DNA from: CAYPIE01 sp964410665
GTDB lineage: Bacteria; Planctomycetota; Planctomycetia; Gemmatales; Gemmataceae
Direction of reading: 5' to 3'
Assembly: GCA_964410665.1 (NCBI GenBank)
Contig: CAYPIE010000175.1
Location: 1-6,664 of the forward strand
DNA: 6,664 nt
Numbering within the stretch: position 1 is the stretch's first letter; each line of letters begins with the position of its first letter. Below are positions 1 to 6,517 of the stretch, piece after piece. The notes below the pieces were generated by a model. That model did not search any database, was not told the origin of the DNA, and saw nothing but the letters and a program-made list of their open reading frames with translations. The position numbers and the translations under genes are program-made.

Positions 1-419
1 GGCTCGGTGTAGGGCACGTTCACGGTGTAGGTGTAAGGCACCTGCTTCGCGACGTTTTCATAGTAGGTCTGCGTCTGAGTCACCGGCTTGGTGACCGGAA
101 CCATTTCGGTGTAGGTGTATGGTTCTTGCACGGTCTCATTGACGACCCGGTGGATGGTCTTGGTCACCGGAACCTGACGCATTTCCGTACGATACTGCGT
201 GACCACCTGATCGACATAGCTGATACCGCCGCAGGCAGCGCCAAAACCGGCTGCCATGCCGCCGAAGCCACTCGCCACCATACCCCCACTGTAGCCTACA
301 TAACCGCCACCACATGGAGCACAGCCGCCACATCCACCACGGCTAAAACCCCCCGCCTCGACGGTTGGGACGCTGATCATCAGCCCCAACATCGTAATGA
401 CGGACATCCATCGTTTCAT
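1..419 (-). CDS. Secreted Cys/Gly-rich YTV-repeat protein, 3' end outside window (partial)
   Basis: This reading frame is open from an ATG at 419 down to the window edge, giving 139 residues with no stop; the C-terminus is missing. Residues 1-22 form a signal peptide: K2-R3, a hydrophobic core, and a likely cut after V-E-A at 22. Residues 23-65 are rich in Gly and Cys, with C30, C33 and C36 spaced CxxCxxC and a further C63. From about residue 70 there are beta-prone repeats rich in Val, Thr and Tyr. PYTYT occurs at 100-104 and again at 128-132, a 28-residue period, and VPVTK occurs at 83-87 and 107-111. This layout matches the planctomycete YTV-type proteins reported as cell-wall associated in Rhodopirellula. 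A structural role at the cell surface is inferred; no enzyme motif is visible. A GGGAGAG ribosome site lies 6 bases before the ATG. An overlapping plus-strand frame at 126-425 is a shadow. Confidence 0.85.
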   Translation of the reverse strand, partial: MKRWMSVITMLGLMISVPTVEAGGFSRGGCGGCAPCGGGYVGYSGGMVASGFGGMAAGFGAACGGISYVDQVVTQYRTEMRQVPVTKTIHRVVNETVQEPYTYTEMVPVTKPVTQTQTYYENVAKQVPYTYTVNVPYTE

Positions 420-425
420 TGCTGA

Positions 426-432
426 CTCTCCC
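426..432 (-). promoter_or_regulatory. Ribosome binding site of the YTV-type gene
   Basis: The minus strand reads GGGAGAG here, 6 bases before the ATG at 419. It supports that ATG over the later in-frame Met codons (residues 5, 10 and 14), which would also remove the charged start of the signal peptide. Confidence 0.65.
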
Positions 433-607
433 GATGCATCTTGGAAGGAGTGAGAACCATTTCCCCGTTGGTTACTCAATTGCATTGCTAAACTAGTAGG
501 TAGAAGCATTTGCGTAAAGCTATATTCTCTTAATTTCGCGAAGTCTCTAGGCTGCCTTGGGTTCCGCTCTGGCCTCTTCCATTTAACTACTACAATCCCC
601 CCGACTA

Positions 608-632
608 TTCCGAATAACTGCAATCTTCGGAA
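608..632. repeat. 7-bp inverted repeat in the divergent spacer
   Basis: TTCCGAA at 608-614 is exactly complementary to TTCGGAA at 626-632, with an 11-base gap. Arms and spacing would suit a dimeric regulator site or a small hairpin. A repeat this short can arise by chance, so a function is only possible. Confidence 0.3.
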
Positions 633-764
633 GTTCGAGCGGGCGGCCGCGACCTGGCGGATCGGCGCGCTGCGTATTTCTTTGAGGGGCTGGTTGTGCG
701 CGACAAATTGGCCTAGATTGTCCGCTAGCATGCGGCCATTTTTCGGCTCCACGGAGAACAAATC

Positions 765-1934
765 ATGGGCTTTCACCAGACCAGCAGCCACCGCTTTGGC
801 AAACATTCGTATCACCAAATTGGCTTAGTTCGGGGGCAATTTGGCAATGTGGATTTTCAGCAGTGGGTGCAGTTTTTGCAGGACGTGGGCTTTGATGGTT
901 GGGAAGAAGCCAGCTGGGAACTGGATCTGGCCCGCTGTCAAACCGACGAGGGAGCGGCGGCCTATGCCCGCGAACGCGTCGAACTGGCCCAGCGGCACGG
1001 CCTGGAAATCTTCACCGTGGCCATGCATCTGCAAGGCCAAGCCTTAGGCGATGAACCCAGCGCGAAGACTCTGCAGTTTGTCGGCGGCGATGCCCTGGAG
1101 GCCTATAAGGAGTGGCGCAAAACGGGCAATGAACCGCCGCGGCATGATCCATATCAGGTGCCGCCCGAGGTGGGCAAGTTGATCCACGAGCAGGCCAAAC
1201 AGTCCCTGGTTGGTTGTGCCAAACTGGCCCACCACCTTGGTAAGCTCCAAGATCGCAAGGTTGGCCTGCCCGGCTTTGTCGGCTCCCCGGCTCATTGCTG
1301 GAGCCACTGGTTTGAGTTCCCGCCACTACCGACCACCCTGGGCGGCTATGCCATCTCCGATGTACGCAAGGTCAGCCTGGAACTGCTGGTCGAACGCTTT
1401 GCCCCGGTGCTCGAAGAGTGCAAACGGCTGGGGGTCACCTTCGACTTGGAATGCCATCCGAGTGAACGGGCCATGGGCGACCTCGAGAGTGCCCATGACT
1501 ACCTGGAGGCGATGGATCGGGCTGGCTATGCCGAGGTGGTCGGCTTCAACCTGGATGGCTCCCACCTGGAATGGCAAAACGTCTCGGTGATCCAGTTCAT
1601 TCGTGAGTTTCAGGATCGCATCCATTGTGCTCACGTCAAGGGGGTACAGGTGCAGCGCGAACACTGTCGCGGTGGTCGGCTGGGTGGGCATCGCCCGATG
1701 GGGCACTGGACCAACGGTTGGAGCTTTGTCACCGCGGGTACCGCCCGGGATGCCAACAGCCTCGAGGAGATCTTTATCGAACTCAATCGGGTCGGCTACG
1801 ACGGCGCCGTCAGCATCGAGTGGGAAGACAATGACGCCGAGCAACACGCTGGGGCCAAAATTGCCCTGGCCAACTGCCACAAAGCCGACCTCCCGCCCAG
1901 CGGCATGCGTCACGATACCATGCTCAAAGCCTAA
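765..1934 (+). CDS. Sugar phosphate isomerase/epimerase, IolE-like TIM barrel
   Basis: The 389-residue product belongs to the xylose isomerase-like/AP endonuclease 2 TIM-barrel superfamily, whose members interconvert sugars or inososes using a divalent metal. It has no signal peptide or membrane segment and should be cytoplasmic. Likely metal ligands sit at the expected strand ends: E229 in FDLECHPSE, D264 and H267 in FNLDGSHLEWQ, H290 in CAHVKG, and E352 in VSIEWED. The tail NRVGYDGAVSIEWED is typical of the IolE-like branch. It is longer than usual members of about 280-300 residues; the extra length lies mainly in residues 90-195, as in a longer-loop subfamily. The ATG at 765 has GGAGA at 753-757, 7 bases upstream. 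The gene stands alone, bounded by a divergent gene and a terminator at 2052-2086. The substrate cannot be read from the sequence; inosose dehydratase, ketose 3-epimerase or another isomerase activity are all possible. Confidence 0.9.
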   Translation: MGFHQTSSHRFGKHSYHQIGLVRGQFGNVDFQQWVQFLQDVGFDGWEEASWELDLARCQTDEGAAAYARERVELAQRHGLEIFTVAMHLQGQALGDEPSAKTLQFVGGDALEAYKEWRKTGNEPPRHDPYQVPPEVGKLIHEQAKQSLVGCAKLAHHLGKLQDRKVGLPGFVGSPAHCWSHWFEFPPLPTTLGGYAISDVRKVSLELLVERFAPVLEECKRLGVTFDLECHPSERAMGDLESAHDYLEAMDRAGYAEVVGFNLDGSHLEWQNVSVIQFIREFQDRIHCAHVKGVQVQREHCRGGRLGGHRPMGHWTNGWSFVTAGTARDANSLEEIFIELNRVGYDGAVSIEWEDNDAEQHAGAKIALANCHKADLPPSGMRHDTMLKA

Positions 1935-2051
1935 GCCCGAGCTCCGCGGCGACATCGCCTGCGGCTGCACACGCGACTTCACAGAACGCAGAAAAGGACC
2001 ACGTGTTCAGGCGGCGCGGTTGAGGGACGCGTTTTCCTGCTCGATGTGCGC

Positions 2052-2086
2052 AGCACCCCAAACCATTGCGGTCTGGGGTGCTTTTC
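2052..2086 (+). terminator. Rho-independent terminator after the isomerase gene
   Basis: AGCACCCCA (2052-2060) pairs perfectly with TGGGGTGCT (2074-2082). After one A-C mismatch, three more pairs (ACC with GGT) extend the stem and leave the loop ATTGC. A T run (2082-2085) follows directly on the plus strand. The other strand has no T run, so the terminator should act rightward only. It lies about 120 bases after the isomerase stop codon and separates that gene from the glycosyltransferase. Confidence 0.88.
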
Positions 2087-2094
2087 GGTTCGAC

Positions 2095-2123
2095 TTGTCG
2101 CCATCCGGAACGTGACGCATAAT
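2095..2123 (+). promoter_or_regulatory. Sigma70-type promoter of the glycosyltransferase gene
   Basis: TTGTCG (2095-2100, 4 of 6 to the -35 consensus) and CATAAT (2118-2123, 5 of 6 to the -10 consensus) are exactly 17 bases apart. The site begins 9 bases after the terminator T run. Transcription would start near 2130, giving a short leader to the start codon. The fit and the position make it credible, although planctomycete promoter consensus is less well known. Confidence 0.6.
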
Positions 2124-2128
2124 TCCGG
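2105..2128. promoter_or_regulatory. Inverted repeat flanking the -10 box, possible operator
   Basis: CCGGAA (2105-2110) and TTCCGG (2123-2128) are exact reverse complements with a 12-base gap. The right arm touches the last base of the proposed -10 box and the left arm lies in the promoter spacer. A protein bound here would block polymerase. No regulator gene is adjacent, and chance is not excluded for 6-bp arms. Confidence 0.3.
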
Positions 2129-2170
2129 CGAGTTAAAGGATACCGATCGCACTTGTTCGACGGCGAAATC

Positions 2171-3028
2171 ATGACCCAGATGCTCGCTTCCAGCCATGCG
2201 CACGCTCCTGCCACCCGAGCCTGGCTCCACGAGGTCGCTCAGGATCCCGAACAACGCTTCGAGGCGTTGCGGCTTCTTTTAGGCGAGGGCGCCTGTCAGC
2301 AACTTGGCATCTACCCGATTCCCACCGATTTCAAGCTTTCAGTTGTCATTCCGGTCTACAACGAGGAACGCTGGATCCACGAGATTATTCGTCGTGTGCA
2401 GGCGGTACCCATCCCAAAAGAGTTAGTGCTGGTCGATGATTGCAGCACCGATCAAACAAGGACCATCCTTCAAGAGCAGTATGACGGTAAGGTGGACAAT
2501 ATTCGGGTAGTCTACCATGAGGTGAACCAGGGCAAAGGCGCGGCTCTGCGGACAGGATTTCAGCATATCACCGGCACAGTCGTGATTGTGCAAGATGCGG
2601 ATCTGGAGTACAACCCTGCAGAGTATCCGCGGCTGATCCAGCCGATTGTTGACGGCCGGGCCGATGTGGTGTTTGGCTCACGCTTTATTGGCGAGAGCCA
2701 TCGTGTGCTCTATTTTTGGCATACGGTGGCCAATAAGATGCTGACCACACTTTCGAATATTTTTACCAATTTGAACTTGACGGATATGGAGACTTGCTAC
2801 AAGGTCTTCCGCAAGGAAGTGCTGGATGGAATGAAGCTCAAGTCCAACCGCTTCGGCTTTGAGCCGGAAATCACCGCCAAGATTGCCAGGAAGAAAACCC
2901 CGCCTTGGCGGATCTATGAAATTCCCATCAGCTATTCCGGCCGGACGTATGAAGAAGGCAAAAAGATTGGACTCAAAGATGCCTTCGTTGCTCTGTATTG
3001 CATCATGCGTTTCTGGATCGCCGACTGA
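2171..3028 (+). CDS. Family 2 glycosyltransferase, DPM1-like (polyprenyl-phosphate sugar transferase type)
   Basis: The 285-residue product (numbered from ATG 2171) is a GT-A fold glycosyltransferase resembling the DPM/DPG synthase-like group, which moves a sugar from a nucleotide sugar, often to a polyprenyl phosphate. Visible motifs in order are VIPVYNE (59-65), VDDCSTD (88-94), NQGKGAALRTGF (119-130), the metal-binding DAD (142-144), GSRF (169-172), TDMETCYKVFR (204-214), NRFGFEPEIT (226-235) and SYSGRTYEEGKK (254-265). There are no C-terminal membrane helices, unlike GtrB-type enzymes, so it is probably soluble or peripheral. The first 55 residues are a helical extension before the GT domain. 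The start is uncertain: TTG at 2153 adds six residues and has AAAGGA (2135-2140) 12 bases upstream, whereas ATG 2171 lacks a clear ribosome site. An in-frame stop at 2120 limits the gene. Donor and acceptor are unknown; a role in envelope glycan or glycolipid synthesis is inferred. Confidence 0.92.
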   Translation: MTQMLASSHAHAPATRAWLHEVAQDPEQRFEALRLLLGEGACQQLGIYPIPTDFKLSVVIPVYNEERWIHEIIRRVQAVPIPKELVLVDDCSTDQTRTILQEQYDGKVDNIRVVYHEVNQGKGAALRTGFQHITGTVVIVQDADLEYNPAEYPRLIQPIVDGRADVVFGSRFIGESHRVLYFWHTVANKMLTTLSNIFTNLNLTDMETCYKVFRKEVLDGMKLKSNRFGFEPEITAKIARKKTPPWRIYEIPISYSGRTYEEGKKIGLKDAFVALYCIMRFWIAD

Positions 3029-3053
3029 GTTCCCCTGGCGTTTCGTCGACGCG

Positions 3054-3118
3054 GACGGTATCCCCACGGTAGGACTTCGGATGGTCGAAGACACCGTACG
3101 CTCGTAGGGGGATACGTC
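3054..3118 (+). other. Long imperfect hairpin in the spacer before the large gene
   Basis: Three nested pairings share one axis. GAC-G-GTATCCCC (3054-3065, one bulged G) pairs with GGGGATACGTC (3108-3118). ACGGT (3066-3070) pairs with ACCGT (3093-3097). CTTCG (3075-3079) pairs with CGAAG (3086-3090) around a 6-base loop. About ten bases (3098-3107) remain unpaired on the right side. There is no T run after it, so it is not a normal intrinsic terminator. It could be a structured 3' end of the glycosyltransferase message or a leader element of the next gene. I do not recognise a known riboswitch class. Confidence 0.5.
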
Positions 3119-3132
3119 TGGGACGCGCCGAA

Positions 3133-3148
3133 CCGAGCAGATCCTCGG
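3133..3148 (+). other. Small hairpin upstream of the large gene
   Basis: CCGAG (3133-3137) pairs with CTCGG (3144-3148) around a 6-base loop, followed by CTTTG. It lies 10 bases before the ribosome site of the next gene. The short stem and weak T run do not make a terminator; a minor leader structure is possible. Confidence 0.25.
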
Positions 3149-3158
3149 CTTTGAACCC

Positions 3159-3165
3159 AAGGAGG
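3159..3165 (+). promoter_or_regulatory. Strong ribosome binding site fixing the start at 3173
   Basis: AAGGAGG lies 7 bases before ATG 3173, the ideal spacing. An in-frame GTG at 3167 would be only one base from this site, so it is not the start. The choice matters because the signal peptide begins directly with Met-Arg. Confidence 0.85.
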
Positions 3166-3172
3166 GGTGTGT

Positions 3173-6100
3173 ATGCGTCAATGGCTTCTTGGTGTCATCC
3201 TCGGGCTCTGCGCGACTCTGAGCTCCAGTCTGGCGGGCGAACGTCCTTTCTTTGCCGACGCCAGCATTCATGACATTCAGTTTGTCGATGCCAGCGAAGG
3301 CTGGGCGGTCGGCGATGATGGCGTGATCTGGCACACCTTCGATGCCGGGCTCACCTGGGAACGTCAAGCCAGCGGCGTGCAAGCATCGTTGCGCTCATTG
3401 CATTTTGTCACTCCCTATAGCGGCTGGGTGGTGGGGCGGCAGGCACTGCCTGATGGTAGTAGTGTGGGGGTCATCTTGCAGACCACCGATGGAGGTTTAA
3501 AATGGTCGCGAGCTAGTTTGAATGCCTTGCCGGGTTTAAATGATGTGCATTTCTTTGATGCCACCACTGGCTTTGTGCTAGGCGACAGCAGTGCGGCATT
3601 TGCTTCAGGTGTGTTCTTGACGCGTGATGGAGGCACCAACTGGCGATCGGTTCCTGGGCCGAGGGAGCCGGGCTGGACCGGAGGGACTTTTCGGGACTCC
3701 AAGACGGGCATCGTCGCCGGCCCCTGGGGCAAGCTCGCTACCTTGCGGGATGACCAGTTCCGAGCCGCGGATGTGGACGACCTGGGCGGTCGGGGCATTC
3801 AAGCGGTGCACCAGCGGGGCAGCTGGGCCATCGCTGTCGGGCAGGGTGGTCTGATCTTGATCAGTGCCGATAGCTCGGGCCTGCGCTGGGGCTTTGCCGA
3901 CCCTGGGCTGCCTCAGAGTGTGCTCGCTTGTTGTGATTTTCAGGATGTCTGTGTGCTCGATGATCATGTTTGGGTTGTCGGTCAGCCGGGCTCCATCGTG
4001 TTGCATTCACCAGACCGGGGCAAGACCTGGGAAACGCTCAAAACGGGTCAGCATCTTCCCTTGCGGGCGGTCCATTTTGCGACCCCGACCCACGGTTGGG
4101 CTTGTGGTGAACTGGGCACCATCCTGGCAACTAGCGATGGCGGCAAGACCTGGACCATCCAGCAACAGGGCGGTCAGCGTGCCGCGATCTTGTGTGTGCA
4201 TGGCCAGGCGCATACCATCCCCGTGGAGGCCATTGCCCACTACGGCCAGCAGCAGGGTTATCTGACCACCGCCGTGCAACTCACCAGCGCGGATCCTGCT
4301 CTGGCAAAGCCTCAAGCCGCCTTTGCCGAAGCTCGTCTGGCCGGGGCCCTACGCGAAATTGGCGGCGCGGCGGCCTGGCAATCCTGGCAGTTTCCGCTGG
4401 ATGCCAACTTGCATCGCATGGATGCCGCGATCCTCACCCGGCACTGGAATCGGTTGCATGCCAACCGTTTTGCCGAGGAAATGTTGCGTCAGATGGTGCT
4501 GGCCCTACGCACCTGGCGACCGGAGGTCGTGGTCACCGATGGCCCAAGCAATGGTCGTGCAGACATCCTGGATGGGATCCTCGCCGAGGGGATGCTCGAG
4601 GCTTTTCGCCGCGCAGCCGATCCGCAAGCGTTTCCCGAGCAGATTACGCAGCTGGGTCTTCAACCCTGGGCTGCCAAGAAACTGTATGGCCGGGTAGCGC
4701 AGGCCAAGGATGCCCACCTGAACGTCGACTGGACCCAATCTCACCCGCGCGGCGGCAGTCCGCGTGAGCTCGCCCGCCCAGCGGCTTGGCTGTTAGGACA
4801 ATCCTCGTTCGGAGCAGACCAGGGGCATTTCCGACTGCTGGCGACCCGCGTCAAAGATGCCCACAGCCACCGTGATCTGATGGAAGGGATCGCTCTGGCT
4901 GCGGGTGGCACGGCACGACGAACCTTCACCCCGCTGACCGAAGCCGATGCGGCCGCCCAGCAGCAAATCCAGGCCGCTCAGAAGTTGCAGCAAAATCTCG
5001 AAAAGTTGTGTCGAATGGCGCGGCAACCCGAGTTCGCCAAGCTGGCACGCCCCGAGCAGGTGATGGGGCAATATGGCAAAGTGCTCAAACAACTCCCGGA
5101 AGAGCGTGGGGCCCGTGCTGCCTACAGTCTGGCCACTGCCCTGGCACGCCAAGGGCAGTGGCATTTGGCCCGTGAGCTCTATTTGCTCATGGTCGATCGC
5201 TATCCGGCTCATCCCTTGGCCGCCGAGGCCTATCGCTGGCTGGTGCAGTATCACAGCAGTAGTGAAGCACGACGGCGGCATGAGTTGCGGCAATTTGTTC
5301 GTTGGGACGATGGGGCCATCCGGGGCGTTGCACCCAACGACAATCCTGCGAGCGGTACGGAAATTCTCCAATCAAGTCAAAAGAAATTGTTCAACGTTCA
5401 GAACGAATCCCGGGCTTGGTACCAGGGGAGTCTGGCGGTGGAGAGTCGGTTGGCCGCCTATGGACCGCTGTTTGCTCTCGACCCACGGGTACAACTGAGT
5501 CTGCAATCCGCCCGCCGGCAGCTCAACCAGTTCGATGCCGCCCGCAAGTGGTACCAACGTTACCTCGATGCGACGGCCGCGGCGACGGGCGACCGCGAAC
5601 TCGGTACGGGGCGGAATCCGTGGCGTGATGCGATTGCCGCGGAGTTGTGGCTCGCGGAACGTAAAGAGCTGCCCCGTTTGCCCAAGCCGGTCTACTATGG
5701 CCGCCAGACGGCCCAACGGCCGCGCCTGGATGGGCAACTCAACGATGCCTGCTGGCAGGGCTTGGCGCCTATGCGGCTCCAGGCGGCCAACGGCGACCTC
5801 GGCGAGGGAGTTGAGACGGCAGCTCGATTTGCCTTTGATGACCAGCACCTTTACATCGCCGTTGAGTGTGCTCATCCCGAGCATCCACCGACTCCCAAAG
5901 CGAAGCAGCGCCAACACGATGATGATCTCCGCGCCCACGATCGCATCAGCATCCTGCTGGATCTGGACCGAGACTACCAAACGTATTTTCACTTACAGGT
6001 GGATGAACGCGGCTGCCTGGCCGAAGACTGTTGGGGAGATGCGGCTTGGAATCCTAAGTGGTTCGTCGCCGTCGACAGTACGCCGACCAAGTGGACCGTG

Positions 6101-6277
6101 GAGATCGCCATCCCGACCAAGGAACTGCTCGAAGGGGGGATCAAGCCCGGGTCGATTTGGGCCGCGAATGTCAGCCGCACGGTTCCAGGGGATGGGGTGC
6201 AAGCTTGGTCGATCCCCACCGGCACGGAACCTCGCCCGGAGGGCATGGGCCTGGTACAGTTCATTGCCTCCCCTTGA
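3173..6277 (+). CDS. Large secreted protein: YCF48-like propeller, degenerate PIG-L domain, TPR-like helices, CBM9-like domain
   Basis: The product has 1034 residues. Residues 1-21 are a signal peptide (Arg2, hydrophobic core, likely cut after S-L-A). Residues 30-333 give about seven YCF48/BNR-like propeller blades with 'GWAVG'-type cores. Five carry Asp boxes, such as TTDGGLKW (104-111), SPDRGKTW (279-286) and TSDGGKTW (320-327). Residues 335-510 follow the order of PIG-L/LmbE deacetylases: ILCVHGQAH (339-347), WRPEVVVTD (448-456) and FPEQ...GLQPW...KLY (487-505). Most zinc and catalytic residues are absent, so it is probably not an active deacetylase. Residues 590-700 and 770-802 are helical and TPR-like (AYSLATALARQGQWHLAREL). 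Residues 838-1034 form a CBM9-like sandwich (RLDGQLNDACW, FAFDDQHLYIAVE, WTVEIAIP). An exported sugar- or surface-binding scaffold is inferred. It has a strong ribosome site and a structured leader, and no operon partner is visible. Confidence 0.88.
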   Translation: MRQWLLGVILGLCATLSSSLAGERPFFADASIHDIQFVDASEGWAVGDDGVIWHTFDAGLTWERQASGVQASLRSLHFVTPYSGWVVGRQALPDGSSVGVILQTTDGGLKWSRASLNALPGLNDVHFFDATTGFVLGDSSAAFASGVFLTRDGGTNWRSVPGPREPGWTGGTFRDSKTGIVAGPWGKLATLRDDQFRAADVDDLGGRGIQAVHQRGSWAIAVGQGGLILISADSSGLRWGFADPGLPQSVLACCDFQDVCVLDDHVWVVGQPGSIVLHSPDRGKTWETLKTGQHLPLRAVHFATPTHGWACGELGTILATSDGGKTWTIQQQGGQRAAILCVHGQAHTIPVEAIAHYGQQQGYLTTAVQLTSADPALAKPQAAFAEARLAGALREIGGAAAWQSWQFPLDANLHRMDAAILTRHWNRLHANRFAEEMLRQMVLALRTWRPEVVVTDGPSNGRADILDGILAEGMLEAFRRAADPQAFPEQITQLGLQPWAAKKLYGRVAQAKDAHLNVDWTQSHPRGGSPRELARPAAWLLGQSSFGADQGHFRLLATRVKDAHSHRDLMEGIALAAGGTARRTFTPLTEADAAAQQQIQAAQKLQQNLEKLCRMARQPEFAKLARPEQVMGQYGKVLKQLPEERGARAAYSLATALARQGQWHLARELYLLMVDRYPAHPLAAEAYRWLVQYHSSSEARRRHELRQFVRWDDGAIRGVAPNDNPASGTEILQSSQKKLFNVQNESRAWYQGSLAVESRLAAYGPLFALDPRVQLSLQSARRQLNQFDAARKWYQRYLDATAAATGDRELGTGRNPWRDAIAAELWLAERKELPRLPKPVYYGRQTAQRPRLDGQLNDACWQGLAPMRLQAANGDLGEGVETAARFAFDDQHLYIAVECAHPEHPPTPKAKQRQHDDDLRAHDRISILLDLDRDYQTYFHLQVDERGCLAEDCWGDAAWNPKWFVAVDSTPTKWTVEIAIPTKELLEGGIKPGSIWAANVSRTVPGDGVQAWSIPTGTEPRPEGMGLVQFIASP

Positions 6278-6291
6278 CGCGCAGGCGACCA

Positions 6292-6322
6292 CCCGGCGTG
6301 GGAGACACGCTCCCACGCCGGG
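6292..6322. repeat. Perfect 13-bp hairpin after the large gene
   Basis: CCCGGCGTGGGAG (6292-6304) pairs without mismatch with CTCCCACGCCGGG (6310-6322) around the loop ACACG. It begins 14 bases after the stop codon at 6277. Neither strand has a T run beside it, so it does not fit a standard intrinsic terminator. It may protect the 3' end of the message or be one copy of a dispersed palindromic repeat. Confidence 0.65.
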
Positions 6323-6405
6323 GCAGGAACGTCGCACCGCGGAACGCCTACGCCGGGCCATCTCTTGTCATCAACGCAACTTTTTTCACCTTTTTTACTC
6401 CCTTC

Positions 6406-6434
6406 TTGACGATGGAGTGTCAAAGCTGGATAAG
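6406..6434 (+). promoter_or_regulatory. Weak candidate promoter in the 3' flank
   Basis: TTGACG (6406-6411, 5 of 6) is 17 bases from GATAAG (6429-6434, 4 of 6). AAGGAGG at 6432-6438 resembles a ribosome site but overlaps the -10 box and has no start codon at usable distance. No gene follows within the window, so this may be chance or relate to a gene or small RNA outside it. Confidence 0.2.
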
Positions 6435-6517
6435 GAGGAACCGAGCCCGGTCTTCTATTTCTGATATGGGGACGGAACCATCGCGCTGAAAAAGTGAGAT
6501 AGACCCTGTGTCAATTC

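Larger units (their letters stand above)
420..764. other. Divergent intergenic region with AT-rich stretch
   Basis: These 345 bases separate the leftward YTV gene from the rightward isomerase gene and hold no convincing ORF. Roughly 475-540 is clearly richer in A+T than the surroundings, which suits the promoter of the leftward gene. The best minus-strand match is TTTACG (518-513), 17 bases, TAGTTT (495-490), and it is weak. No convincing plus-strand promoter for the isomerase is visible; TAGATT at 714-719 lacks a properly spaced -35 box. A 7-bp inverted repeat lies at 608-632 and is listed separately. Confidence 0.6.

Noticed and set aside
126..425. Plus-strand frame of 99 codons at the left end
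   Set aside because: It lies opposite the YTV-type gene, which has a signal peptide, repeats and a ribosome site. The plus-strand product is low-complexity and Thr/His-rich with no motif.
1326..1982. Minus-strand frame of 218 codons
   Set aside because: It is antisense to the isomerase, whose motifs are clear, and shows no family motif of its own.
3167..3172. GTG start two codons upstream of the large gene's ATG
   Set aside because: It sits next to the ribosome site with no spacing, while ATG 3173 is ideally placed.
3197..3211. Possible lipobox around Cys13 of the large protein
   Set aside because: The residue before Cys is Leu rather than Gly, Ala or Ser, and Cys13 lies inside the hydrophobic core, so a normal signal peptide fits better.
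2678..3382. Minus-strand frame of 234 codons crossing two genes
   Set aside because: It overlaps the end of the glycosyltransferase and the start of the large gene, both well supported, and shows no recognisable domain.
6292..6400. Hairpin plus T tracts as an intrinsic terminator
   Set aside because: The T6 runs begin about 58 bases after the stem, far too distant for intrinsic termination.
5535..6464. Plus-strand frame of 309 codons running past the large gene
   Set aside because: Its product is Arg/Ser/Pro-rich as expected from a shifted reading of a GC-rich gene; the in-frame CBM9-like domain is the real product.
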